Assembly (NCBI GenBank): GCA_017454355.1
Contig: JAFTDD010000098.1
Coordinates: 1 to 35,080 of the forward strand
Direction of reading: 5' to 3'
Length of the DNA stretch: 35,080 nucleotides
Source of the DNA: Muribaculaceae bacterium
Lineage (GTDB): Bacteria; Bacteroidota; Bacteroidia; Bacteroidales; Muribaculaceae
The notes below the pieces were generated by a model. It made no database searches. It was given only the letters and a program-made list of their open reading frames with translations, and had not been told where the DNA came from. This document shows, in pieces, positions 7,245 to 15,578 of the stretch (within the stretch, counting starts at the first letter, position 1; every line of letters begins with the position of its first letter). The position numbers and the translations under genes are program-made.

Positions 7245-8162
7245 CTAGTTGTGACCCAGTTGACGCAGGAAATGGGGCGGAATGGGTGTTTCAAATTCCA
7301 TCGCCTGACCTGTGACCGGATGGCGGAAAGCCAACTTGACGGCGTGTAAACACAGGCGGGCGTCACGCGCTCTGTCCTCGCCGCCACCGTACTTGCCGTC
7401 GCCCACAACCGGATGGCCGATTGAGGCCATGTGGACGCGAATTTGGTTCTTGCGGCCGGTGGCAAGACGCAGTTCGACCAGAGTGCGACCCTCGCCTCGC
7501 TCCAGCACCCTCCACGATGTGGCGGCAAAACGATAGCCGGGGCGCTCGACCGGTGAACTGACAACTGTCATCGATGGAGTGTCCTTCAAGTAACTCTCCA
7601 CTTTGCCCTCGTCCTTTTCAATCACGCCCTCGACCACGGCAATATAGCGGCGGTCGTACACGCGCTCGTGCCAGCCGTCTTGCATCTGTTGCTGAATGTC
7701 AACGCTTTTGGCATACATCATCAGGCCGCTCGTGCGGCAGTCAAGCCGGTGTCCCACGTGGGCTGTGCAACGCTGGCCTGTGGCGGCGAAGTGCCTGTCG
7801 AGCAGCGACTTCATGTTCAGGCTATTGCGGCCGACGCCCATCGACAGCACGCCCGGTGCCTTGTCAACGACCACCAGCCAGCGGTCTTCAAAGGCGATGG
7901 CATAGTGTGGCGAGCGGTCGGCCGGCGTGGACTTGCCGCGGCGGATAACGATAGCATCGCCCTCGGCCACGGGAGTATCGACGTGAGTGGCCTGACGTCC
8001 GTTGACGCTCACAGCGCCGTGGCTCAGCAGCGACTTGGCCTTGTTGCGGCTGATGCCGTCAAGATGGCGCATCACCGCCTCGAGCAGCGTCGAGGCCGCT
8101 CGGGCGGTGAAGGCAGTGGTGCGGTCGCCGTCATGCGGCACGCGCGGATTGCTCTTTCCCAT
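7245..8162 (-). CDS. RluA-family 23S rRNA/tRNA pseudouridine synthase
   Basis: Cytoplasmic RNA-modifying enzyme of 305 residues. An S4-type RNA-binding region occupies about residues 20-75, with SRNKAKSLLSHGAVSVNG. The pseudouridine synthase fold follows, with the family signature GHRLDCRTSGLMMY, in which D141 is the expected catalytic aspartate. The late motif RKNQIRVHMASIGHPVVGD is also typical. It isomerises uridine to pseudouridine; which RNA position cannot be told from sequence. It sits 12 bases from dnaJ on the same strand. Confidence 0.93.
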   Translation of the reverse strand: MGKSNPRVPHDGDRTTAFTARAASTLLEAVMRHLDGISRNKAKSLLSHGAVSVNGRQATHVDTPVAEGDAIVIRRGKSTPADRSPHYAIAFEDRWLVVVDKAPGVLSMGVGRNSLNMKSLLDRHFAATGQRCTAHVGHRLDCRTSGLMMYAKSVDIQQQMQDGWHERVYDRRYIAVVEGVIEKDEGKVESYLKDTPSMTVVSSPVERPGYRFAATSWRVLERGEGRTLVELRLATGRKNQIRVHMASIGHPVVGDGKYGGGEDRARDARLCLHAVKLAFRHPVTGQAMEFETPIPPHFLRQLGHN

Positions 8163-8173
8163 AGTTCAATGAG

Positions 8174-9340
8174 TCAGTTGCCGAAGATGTGTCGCAGCCG
8201 AGCGAACAGTCCGTTTTTGACGCTCTCGCTGGGCTTGGCGTGACTGCCGCGCCCGAGCGTCTCCACGGCCCTGCGCTCTTCGCTGTCGAGGCTTTGGGGA
8301 ATGTAAACCATCACGTTGATCACCATATCTCCATTGCCGTAGCGCTGCAGGTGTGGCAAGCCCTTGTTCTTGAGACGCAACACCGTGCCGGGCTGCGTGC
8401 CCGGCTCGATGGTCACCAGCAACTTGCTGTTGATGCCCGGCACTTCCACCTTGCCGCCCAGGGTGGCGGTGGCGATGTCAATCATCAGGTTATAGACCAG
8501 GTCATCTTCCACGCGTCGCAGGTTGGCGTCGGGAGCCTCCTCAATTTCCACATAGAGGTCGCCGGGAATGCCGCCGCCTCGCGGCTCGTCGCCGTAGCCC
8601 TGCTTGGGCACTTGCATACCGTTGCGCACTCCGGCGGGAATTTTCACGCTCACCACCTCTTCATCGCGAGACAAACCGGAGCCGCCACACACGGGGCACT
8701 TCTCCTTGATGCGTTTGCCCGTGCCGCCACACGTGTGGCAGGTGGATTGCTGCTGCATCATCCCGAGCATGGTGCGCACCACGCGCGTTTCCACGCCGTG
8801 GCCGTGGCACGTGGGGCACGTCTCGAGGGCAGTGCCGTCCTTGGCGCCCGTGCCGCGGCACGCGTGGCACGAGTGGTGGCGCGGTATTTTTAATTTACGC
8901 TCCGTGCCGGTCATGATTTCGGCCAACGACAACCTGAGGTGGACAAGCAGGTCTTTGCCTTTTGTCTGCCTGCGGCCGCCGCCATAGTCGTCAAAGCCGT
9001 CGAAACCGCCAAAGCCTCCGAATCCTCCGCCGAAGAACTGGCGCAGGATGTCGTTGATGTTACCGGTGAAGTGGTATCCTCCGCCGGCGCCGTCGTCAAA
9101 GGCCGCGTGGCCAAATCGGTCATATTTTGCTCGCTTGTCGGGGTCGCTGAGCACCTCATAGGCCTCGGCGGCCTCCTTAAAGCGCTCCTCGGCCTGCTTG
9201 CGCTCGGCCTCGCTCTTGCCCTGCTGGCGGTCCGGGTGGAACTCAAGCGCGGCCTTGTGGTAGGCTTTCTTCAAGTCGGCAGCCGTCGCGTCGCGCTTGA
9301 CGCCCAGCACCTCGTAGTAATCTTTCTTTTGTTGTGCCAT
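8174..9340 (-). CDS. dnaJ: Chaperone protein DnaJ
   Basis: Full-length type I Hsp40 of 388 residues. Domains in order: J domain (about 6-75) with HPD at 35-37; a Gly/Phe-rich linker with GGGFGGFGGFDGFDDYGGG; a zinc-binding region with four CxxCxGxG repeats (CHACRGTG, CPTCHGHG, CHTCGGTG, CPVCGGSG); and the C-terminal substrate-binding domain. It stimulates the ATPase of DnaK and delivers unfolded clients. The ATG at 9340 (MAQQKKDYYEVLGV) is preferred over 9346. The next gene upstream on the strand is grpE, so the two cochaperones of DnaK are paired; dnaK itself is not in the window. Confidence 0.97.
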   Translation of the reverse strand: MAQQKKDYYEVLGVKRDATAADLKKAYHKAALEFHPDRQQGKSEAERKQAEERFKEAAEAYEVLSDPDKRAKYDRFGHAAFDDGAGGGYHFTGNINDILRQFFGGGFGGFGGFDGFDDYGGGRRQTKGKDLLVHLRLSLAEIMTGTERKLKIPRHHSCHACRGTGAKDGTALETCPTCHGHGVETRVVRTMLGMMQQQSTCHTCGGTGKRIKEKCPVCGGSGLSRDEEVVSVKIPAGVRNGMQVPKQGYGDEPRGGGIPGDLYVEIEEAPDANLRRVEDDLVYNLMIDIATATLGGKVEVPGINSKLLVTIEPGTQPGTVLRLKNKGLPHLQRYGNGDMVINVMVYIPQSLDSEERRAVETLGRGSHAKPSESVKNGLFARLRHIFGN

Positions 9341-9380
9341 AATCATTAAAAGTTATTTCGCACTTCGCACTTCGCACTTA

Positions 9381-9980
9381 TCACTGTCCCACGACAACCT
9401 TGGCGTGCCGCAGCACTTTGTCGTGGAGCATATAGCCGCGAGTGGTGGTGTCCACCACTTTGCCGCGTTGCTCCTCGCTCGCGGCCGGGAACATCGTGAT
9501 TGCCTCGTGCAACTCCGGGTCAAAGTCGGCGCCGGTCGAGTCGATTGGCGTCACACCCTGCTGGGCAAGGTATTTGATAAACTTCTCGTGAATGAGGTTA
9601 ACACCCTCGCGCAGCGCGTCAACATCTGTCGCGCTCGTCATGGCCTGGATAGCGCGCTCCACGTCGTCGATGACGGGTAACAACGCTTCCATCGCCTTGG
9701 ACGCGCCGCTCTTGATGAGTTCCTGCTTCTCTTTGAGGGTGCGTTTGCGGTAGTTGTCAAATTCGGCCATAAGCAGCAGGTAGGCCTTTTTTTGCGCGGC
9801 GAGTTCGGCTGTGAGTTTCTCCTCAACGGTGAGTTCGGGCTCCGGTTCGTCCTCCGGGGCGTTGTCGGCGTCCTCAACGTCGTGCTCAGTCTGTGCCTCG
9901 CTTTCTGCGGCATTATTGTCGCTTGTCGCGGTCTTGTCCTGCTGCTGCAGGTCTTCAATATCGATATCTTCTTTTGCCAT
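9381..9980 (-). CDS. grpE: Nucleotide exchange factor GrpE
   Basis: Cytoplasmic GrpE of 199 residues, the usual length. An acidic, low-complexity N-terminus (to about residue 50) leads into a long coiled-coil helix with LLLMAEFDNYRKRTLKEKQE, and then a beta domain ending HDKVLRHAKVVVGQ, the expected family C-terminus. GrpE releases ADP from DnaK and so resets the chaperone cycle. It precedes dnaJ by 40 bases on the same strand, a common arrangement. Confidence 0.96.
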   Translation of the reverse strand: MAKEDIDIEDLQQQDKTATSDNNAAESEAQTEHDVEDADNAPEDEPEPELTVEEKLTAELAAQKKAYLLLMAEFDNYRKRTLKEKQELIKSGASKAMEALLPVIDDVERAIQAMTSATDVDALREGVNLIHEKFIKYLAQQGVTPIDSTGADFDPELHEAITMFPAASEEQRGKVVDTTTRGYMLHDKVLRHAKVVVGQ

Positions 9981-10084
9981 AGTCTTTTATCTTTTGTTTG
10001 CGTGAAAAACGGTGACGGCGCCTTTGCGGCCCGCCCGCCACACATTATTATTGTCAAAAGGTGATATTCAAAAAGTGCGCCACT

Positions 10085-10909
10085 CTACATTTTCATGACA
10101 AAAGTGGCGTGACTGCCAAGTTGACGCGCCGTGTTGTCTGCCACTTTGTCGCTATCGAAGAGGCCGAACACTGAGCAGCCCGAGCCGCTCATCGCTGCAT
10201 AGCAGGCTCCACAGTCGAGCAGCGTGGCCTTTATTTGCGCCAGCAGCGGGTGTGCGGCCATCACGGTGGGCTCGAAGTCGTTTTTCACCGTGGCTTGCCA
10301 GCAGGGCAGGGGAGCGGCGATACGCTCGGCGAGCGGCACTGCCGGGCGAGCGGGCGTCACGCCCGAGTAGGCCTCGCGTGTGGAAACATACACCGCCGGC
10401 GCCACCAGCAGCAATGTCATACCGGCCAAACTGACGTCGACCGGCGTCAGCACATCGCCGATGCCGGTGGCCATCATCGGCCTGTTATAGACAAAAAACG
10501 GACAGTCGGCGCCCAACTTTACCGCCAGGGCGGCCAGTGCCTCATCGTCAAGAGCCAAGTCAAACATGCGGTTGAGCATCATCAGTGTGGCCGTGGCATC
10601 GCTCGAGCCGCCGCCCAAGCCGGCTCCATCGGGGATGTGTTTGTAGAGATGCATTTCCACGGGAGGCACGCCATGCACCTCGTGCATCAGCGCCCACGCG
10701 CGGTACACTAAATTTTTCTCCATCGGGCAGTCCACCTTGCGGCCGTGGCACTGCAGCGTGGCCCGGGCATCGGCGCGGGTCGGCACAATCTCCAGCGCGT
10801 CGTGCAGTGGGATGGGCATAAACAAAGTCTCGATATTGTGGTAGCCGTCATCGCGGCGCTCCACAATGTCGAGCCCCAAATTAATCTTGGCGTTAGGAAA
10901 AGTAATCAT
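10085..10909 (-). CDS. ispE: 4-diphosphocytidyl-2-C-methyl-D-erythritol kinase
   Basis: GHMP-family kinase of 274 residues acting in the non-mevalonate (MEP) isoprenoid pathway, where it phosphorylates CDP-methylerythritol. The N-terminus FPNAKINLGLDI with K8 is family-typical. The ATP-binding glycine loop PDGAGLGGGSSDATATL lies at 93-109, and the third GHMP motif AAMSGSGCSVFGLF is near the C-terminus. It lies about 100 bases from grpE. Upstream begins the AT-rich toxin-like island. Confidence 0.96.
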   Translation of the reverse strand: MITFPNAKINLGLDIVERRDDGYHNIETLFMPIPLHDALEIVPTRADARATLQCHGRKVDCPMEKNLVYRAWALMHEVHGVPPVEMHLYKHIPDGAGLGGGSSDATATLMMLNRMFDLALDDEALAALAVKLGADCPFFVYNRPMMATGIGDVLTPVDVSLAGMTLLLVAPAVYVSTREAYSGVTPARPAVPLAERIAAPLPCWQATVKNDFEPTVMAAHPLLAQIKATLLDCGACYAAMSGSGCSVFGLFDSDKVADNTARQLGSHATFVMKM

Positions 10910-10936
10910 TTTGACGATATTTAATGTCAGTAGTAA

Positions 10937-11107
10937 TCATTTATTATTTACTAATAAATTTGCAAAACTATAAGTAACTCCTGAAAATATTCGGTAATTC
11001 ATGAAAGCATATTTCTCGTGAATTAGTATCAATTGTTCTATACTCACCGCCGCGTCTACATAAAACGTGGTTGACAGGATTAATGCAATCATTACCAAAT
11101 ATTTCAT
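10937..11107 (-). pseudogene. Short signal-peptide ORF, probable remnant of an array gene
   Basis: A 56-residue open frame from the ATG at 11107. Its first 20 residues are a good signal peptide (MKYLVMIALILSTTFYVDAA), and the rest resembles nothing I recognise. The same start region recurs at 13000-13060, between two array genes, where it stops after about ten codons following the equivalent ATG. It is therefore best read as the 5' end of a deleted array member, left behind downstream of the last intact copy. Expression as a small secreted peptide cannot be excluded. Confidence 0.45.
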
Positions 11108-11137
11108 CACGGTAGGGTTCATAGATGTTGTTGTCAT

Positions 11138-12010
11138 CTACTTTTTACGCTTTCTGTATATGATTAGAGAGGCGGCAATTAAAGTTGTTATAATTGCTAT
11201 AACAATAAGTGGCCATTTTGAACAATATACATTCTCAATATTTTTGACGTCCTTTTCGGAAGTCGGAGGAGTGTCCGGTAGGCCAAGCGCACGCCGTCTA
11301 ATCAATTCGATATCTATGGCCGTGTCAGCAATTATCGAATCTGTTGAGTTCTTCTTATAGTATCTCCGCTCAGCCTCATACCAGTCTGCTTTCGCATCAA
11401 TACAAAATAAATCAACTTTTTTTACATGATGATTCAAAATTAAAACACGGCAAAGATACCAATCAGAAAAGTCCCCGTCACAAAGTTGTATTGCTTCGTT
11501 TGATTTTAGCCCATTTATGATGGCAATATTCCAATCTTGTATTATTCTAAACTCAAAACTATTTAATAAATCACCAATTTGAGAAGAGATTTTATATTGA
11601 TTGATTAAATCTTCGGTTTTAGTTTTTTGATTGACAACATATTTTGAGAAGCCGCTTATACAGAACCCGTTCTTAGATGACCAAATATACGCAAGGTATG
11701 ATATGGTATTCCCTTTCTCATAAATAAAAATTGTATCGGATTTGAGATCTATTTCTAAAAGAGAATCAATCCCTGACAATAATTTATGGCGGAGTAGCAG
11801 GTCCGGCCTTTGTGGCGGGCCGCCAATGTTCTTATTGATTGTATCTGTTGTGATATTGCCTTGGTTGCTCTTCAAATAACCTTCCTGTGCTAGTTCAACT
11901 CTATGGCAAATCTCTTCGAACAAACTATAGTTCGAAGCAAAACCCACATTAACTTCAAAAGCAAATAAGCAGATTGTCAAAAAAACTCTGGTTTGATAGT
12001 TGGCTCTCAT
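11138..12010 (-). CDS. Array paralog 1: signal peptide plus C-terminal membrane anchor, immunity-like
   Basis: A 290-residue protein of unrecognised family. A signal peptide ends near VGFAS (about residue 26). The middle carries motifs shared with its three neighbours: SDTIFIYEKG, AYIWSSKNGF, IIQDWN, CRVLI and WYEAERRYY. A conserved RRRALGLPD box and a polar linker lead to a single membrane helix (WPLIVIAIITTLIAASLIIY) and a basic RKRKK end. The predicted topology is a periplasmic domain anchored in the inner membrane. Position downstream of a toxin-like Rhs gene suggests immunity or inhibitor function, but this is inference. The last 83 bases are almost identical to those of paralog 3. Confidence 0.75.
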   Translation of the reverse strand: MRANYQTRVFLTICLFAFEVNVGFASNYSLFEEICHRVELAQEGYLKSNQGNITTDTINKNIGGPPQRPDLLLRHKLLSGIDSLLEIDLKSDTIFIYEKGNTISYLAYIWSSKNGFCISGFSKYVVNQKTKTEDLINQYKISSQIGDLLNSFEFRIIQDWNIAIINGLKSNEAIQLCDGDFSDWYLCRVLILNHHVKKVDLFCIDAKADWYEAERRYYKKNSTDSIIADTAIDIELIRRRALGLPDTPPTSEKDVKNIENVYCSKWPLIVIAIITTLIAASLIIYRKRKK

Positions 12011-12140
12011 ATAATAGTGAATTGAGTTTTTACCACAATTTAATAACTCTGTTATTCAGTCTTATATTGTATGGATATGATAATGAAATTGCTTAAAACC
12101 GGTATGGGGGTCGTCAAGATGAACCACATGTTGTTGGCGT

Positions 12141-12995
12141 CTACTTTTTACGCTTTATGTATATGATTACAGAGGCGGCGATTAAAGTTGTTATAATTGC
12201 TATAACAATAAGTGGCCATTTTGAGATGTTGCCTTTCTCGGGATCTTTGTTGTCCTTTTCGGAAGTCTGAGGATTGTCCGGTAGACCAAGCGCGCGCCTC
12301 CGTATCACATCGGTATCAAAACCTGTGTCAGTCTGTGCTGTATCACAAACACGATTCATGTGTTTGTATTTCTCATAGGCATCGCCCCAATCTATTGGAG
12401 GTGTGTAAGTTGTTGTTTCAACCGATAATATTTTCCCATTGTCAATAACAACTCGATTTACATAACAAGTTGATAAATATTCGCTACAGTGGTAGTCGAC
12501 TTTCTCAAGGTTTTGGATAAAAGTAGTGTCCCAGGATTCTATTATGCTTCTGAATTTGGATTCATTTGCCGAATCATCTACCTTATTAACTGAATACTTT
12601 GGAGAACTTGGGTCGTCATAATTGTAGGTAGACTCGATAAGAAAAGATTTTTCTTTATTCCAAACAAGTGCTTCGTATATTTCTGAATTTGATTGATGAA
12701 TATATAAAGTATCTCTCCTCGAGAAATGAAACCAATCAATGACTCCAATATCGCTTAATACCTCGAAGAAATAATCTGGAGTAGGGTTTGCTATCGTGTC
12801 TGATTGATAGACTCCGTCATCTGTTGTATATCCGATTTCAACAAAAGGACGGCTCTTAAGTTGGCTTTCCTTAATAGATAACAATATTCTATTAGAAAGA
12901 GGCTTCTCTCCACTATGAGAAACGGCACTTGCCAAAAAAGAATGTTCTGAACAAATTACGAGCAGAGCGAGTATGTATTTGAAATATCTTATCAT
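12141..12995 (-). CDS. Array paralog 2: signal peptide plus C-terminal membrane anchor, immunity-like
   Basis: A 284-residue relative of the flanking genes. A signal peptide ends near residue 24 (FLASAVS). Shared motifs are RDTLYIHQS, ALVWNKEKSF, SIIESWDTTF, NRVVI and DWGDAYEKY. RRRALGLPDNPQTSEKDNKD then precedes the same membrane helix and KRKK tail. The N-terminal half is strongly diverged from paralogs 1 and 3, while the C-terminal 60 residues are nearly the same. It is AT-rich relative to the housekeeping genes nearby. Its role is unknown; context suggests one of a set of immunity-like proteins. Confidence 0.75.
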   Translation of the reverse strand: MIRYFKYILALLVICSEHSFLASAVSHSGEKPLSNRILLSIKESQLKSRPFVEIGYTTDDGVYQSDTIANPTPDYFFEVLSDIGVIDWFHFSRRDTLYIHQSNSEIYEALVWNKEKSFLIESTYNYDDPSSPKYSVNKVDDSANESKFRSIIESWDTTFIQNLEKVDYHCSEYLSTCYVNRVVIDNGKILSVETTTYTPPIDWGDAYEKYKHMNRVCDTAQTDTGFDTDVIRRRALGLPDNPQTSEKDNKDPEKGNISKWPLIVIAIITTLIAASVIIYIKRKK

Positions 12996-13060
12996 TGTTT
13001 AATCAACGCAATCATTATCAAATATATCATCACGGTAGGGTTCATAGATGTTGTTGTCAT

Positions 13061-13894
13061 CTACTTTTTACGCTTTCTGTATATGATTAGAGAGGCGGCA
13101 ATTAAAGTTGTTATAATTGCTATAACAATAAATGGCCATTTTGAGAAGTTGTCATTCTTGGGATCTTTGTTGTCCTTTTCGGAAGTCTGAAGATTGTCCG
13201 GTAGACCAAGCGCGCGCCTGTTTATTGCTTCAATATCTACATCTTTACCTTTGTCTGTTGTAATTGAGTTTGAATCCGACTTTCCGTAATAACGCCGTTC
13301 TGCCTCCTCCCAATCTGCGTTTGGAACGATGCTGATGCAAGACACATTTTTTACTTGTGACCTTTTAATAATAACCCGGCAAAGGAAATGTGACGCAACA
13401 TCAAAATCGCAACTCCCTTTATTAATTGTAAGATGATGCATTAGTTCTAAATTCCATGATTTGATTGTTCTGAACATTGAAGTCCGGTATTGACCGGGTG
13501 AAATGGATTTTATTAGATAGTTATGCCTTTCAACAACTTGTTTGTCGCAAATAACGTTATCGTTGTATTCACGTTGTGGGAAAATCATAAACCCATTATA
13601 AGAGTTCCAAATATAACAACTTAGTGCGTTCTCATAAATGAACAGAGTATCGGAATTGTAATTTAACTTTAAGCGAGAGTCAATGTGGGACTCCATTCTA
13701 TATCGTTTGAATATAGACGGTAATGTATCGGCATACTCAACAAAACCTGTGTGTGTAGACATATATTTTTTTTCACTAATATAAACCATAGACCAGATTT
13801 TACTGAATACGTCTTGATTAGAGGCAAATGTATAATTAAATGTGTTTAATTCAAAAAATAGAATTAACGCAACGAGACGTTGTAAATAATACAT
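13061..13894 (-). CDS. Array paralog 3: signal peptide plus C-terminal membrane anchor, immunity-like
   Basis: A 277-residue member of the array. A signal peptide spans about 1-25 (ending YTFAS). Common motifs are NSDTLFIYEN, CYIWNSYNGF, TIKSWNLELM, LCRVII and DWEEAERRYYGKS. The NRRALGLPD box, linker, membrane helix and RKRKK end follow. Downstream of its stop there is a short copy of a signal-peptide start that breaks off before paralog 2 begins. This suggests that the array grew by tandem duplication with deletion. No named family is recognised. Confidence 0.75.
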   Translation of the reverse strand: MYYLQRLVALILFFELNTFNYTFASNQDVFSKIWSMVYISEKKYMSTHTGFVEYADTLPSIFKRYRMESHIDSRLKLNYNSDTLFIYENALSCYIWNSYNGFMIFPQREYNDNVICDKQVVERHNYLIKSISPGQYRTSMFRTIKSWNLELMHHLTINKGSCDFDVASHFLCRVIIKRSQVKNVSCISIVPNADWEEAERRYYGKSDSNSITTDKGKDVDIEAINRRALGLPDNLQTSEKDNKDPKNDNFSKWPFIVIAIITTLIAASLIIYRKRKK

Positions 13895-13939
13895 AGCATG
13901 AAACTATAAGTGTTGATTGCTGAGGCCCAGTAAATTAGG

Positions 13940-14500
13940 TTAAAATGCGCATGGGACTATAATAAACTCTATTGCCTTTATTTTTGTATTTGCAAAAACG
14001 ATGCGTGTAACCCACCATGGCCCATCAGAATCATACACATAGTTTGGTTTGGGTTTTGTGATTTGTTCTATGTTCCATGCCCTAATCTTTTTTATTAAAT
14101 TAGATGCCTGTGAGTTAGACATATAATCATTTGTAACCTTAATGTTGTTTTTTAGATTACTCAGGTTTCTCTCAATGATAGCATGGATTTTAACTGATTT
14201 CATTGAGTTCCATATTATGGCATAGTACTCCGAATCTTGTTCTCGTTCCATGACATATAATGTATCATTATTGCAAGCAATAAGGTCGTTTAGGGCTCCA
14301 CTTTCTTTTCTTATGCGATAAAGAATAAGAGGCGCATATTGAAGTAGAATGTTGTCGTAGGCATTGCCATTTTGGAATTTTTGACTTAAAGAGTCTTTTT
14401 GAACTTGCATAATTGCGGCATTAACCCTATCGATAGCATTCAAACTATCAACAGGATGATTATTAAACCACGATAATAAAGAAAAGATGAAGCACAGCAT
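13940..14500 (-). CDS. Toxin-adjacent array member without membrane anchor (candidate immunity gene)
   Basis: A protein of 186 residues from the ATG at 14500, which begins a signal-like hydrophobic stretch (MLCFIFSLLSW). The frame could also start at 14554, overlapping the Rhs gene by 37 bases. It carries the array's shared core motifs: NNDTLYVMER, YAIIWNSMKS, KIRAWNIEQI and WWVTRIVFANTKIKAIEF. It stops before the RALGLPD box and the membrane helix. It is the first gene after the toxin-like gene, the usual place for a cognate immunity gene. That it shares the core of the three anchored proteins suggests the core is the functional domain. No known immunity family is recognised. Confidence 0.65.
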   Translation of the reverse strand: MLCFIFSLLSWFNNHPVDSLNAIDRVNAAIMQVQKDSLSQKFQNGNAYDNILLQYAPLILYRIRKESGALNDLIACNNDTLYVMEREQDSEYYAIIWNSMKSVKIHAIIERNLSNLKNNIKVTNDYMSNSQASNLIKKIRAWNIEQITKPKPNYVYDSDGPWWVTRIVFANTKIKAIEFIIVPCAF

Positions 14501-14517
14501 ATTAATTATTCTCTGAA

Positions 14518-15459
14518 CTAAGGATTTAACATTAATTTTTGTTTCTTTTCCCAATAAGCACGTATATATGGGAATCTCATATTGATGGGATATTCAGGGG
14601 CCGGAATTCTACTAGTTTCAATTGGGAAAGAATAGTAAGAAGAATAGTATGCCCTATTTGGTATTTTATGCTCCTTACGAATAACATTCTCAACTTGGCA
14701 TGCGTAAATCTCGGCTTTTGGCACACTTCTTCCATCCGGCATGATAAACCACAAATTATTATCTTCGGTTCCGAGCCATTTGTCAATTATATGGGCGAAT
14801 TCGTGCGCCAAGCCTATAAAGGCCGGGCGATAAGAATCGTAGCCTTCACGCGGATAGTAAGTTAACCCGGCTCGGTTTCGTGTCGGATCCCATCTTACGG
14901 TATTATTGTTTGTGTCGGCTTCATTTCCGAGAGGGTCGCCATTTTCATCTAGTTTTACATACTCGACATCAACATATTGCCTTGAGTCGGCCAGAAAATC
15001 AACAAGAGCACAGCCAACAGGCCCCATGCGTAGTTGCTCCAGTGCCGCGGTCAGTTGGTTAATATAGTCGTTATAGTCATCGCTATGATATAAGTTTCCG
15101 CCCTTGTCATAGAATCCATAGGAGCCATCCAACCCCATTTTGAAGTAGTAGGCAACACCATTCATATAGGTGCGGATGATGTTGCCGGAGGGGTCGATGT
15201 AGCGCACGGGGTTGCCGCCGCACCATGCGTAGGGGCTGATGCCGTAATATCTCTCGCATTGGGTATCCATGGTGGGTGTGGAACCAATCAACGGGTCATA
15301 CATTCTCGCCTCGTTGTCCACCCAGTCCAGCCCGTTCATGCGGTCCAACTCCTTGCCGCCGTATTTGCGCGGCTGCACTCCAGTCGCTGCCGTTCTGTTA
15401 TTCATAAAAACGAGAATACCAGTAAGAAAGATTGTCTTCGCCATACGGGCTATTGACAA
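14518..15459 (-). CDS. Orphan Rhs/YD-repeat core fused to an M91-like metalloprotease tip
   Basis: A 313-residue frame. Residues 30-92 are the end of an Rhs-type repeat core (YGGKELDRMNGLDW, then ARMYDP, then YYGISPYAWCGGNPVRYIDP), which in full-length toxins marks the junction to the variable toxic tip. The tip contains LAHEFAHIIDKW with an HEFAH zinc motif (H219, E220, H223) and a later acidic region, VENVIRKEHKIPNR, that resembles M91/NleD-like effector tips. The long Rhs shell and delivery domains are missing, and the first 25 residues are not Rhs-like, so this is an orphan tip or a decayed toxin. Weakly Rhs-like codons continue upstream in another frame at 15431-15523. It leads the array of four paralogs. 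Confidence 0.7.
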   Translation of the reverse strand: MSIARMAKTIFLTGILVFMNNRTAATGVQPRKYGGKELDRMNGLDWVDNEARMYDPLIGSTPTMDTQCERYYGISPYAWCGGNPVRYIDPSGNIIRTYMNGVAYYFKMGLDGSYGFYDKGGNLYHSDDYNDYINQLTAALEQLRMGPVGCALVDFLADSRQYVDVEYVKLDENGDPLGNEADTNNNTVRWDPTRNRAGLTYYPREGYDSYRPAFIGLAHEFAHIIDKWLGTEDNNLWFIMPDGRSVPKAEIYACQVENVIRKEHKIPNRAYYSSYYSFPIETSRIPAPEYPINMRFPYIRAYWEKKQKLMLNP

Positions 15460-15578
15460 TTTTCATCTCATCGGCGATGCCGTTTGTTATTCTGCAGATG
15501 GCACCGCCCACAAAGATAGTTCTCACGATGAACTATGTGTTGAATGGTATTTATAAAAACTGGCAAATGTAGTGGAAT

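Noticed and set aside
13940-14554. Start at 14554 for the toxin-adjacent gene
   Set aside because: It would overlap the Rhs gene by 37 bases and place charged residues before the hydrophobic signal; the ATG at 14500 gives a cleaner signal-like N-terminus.
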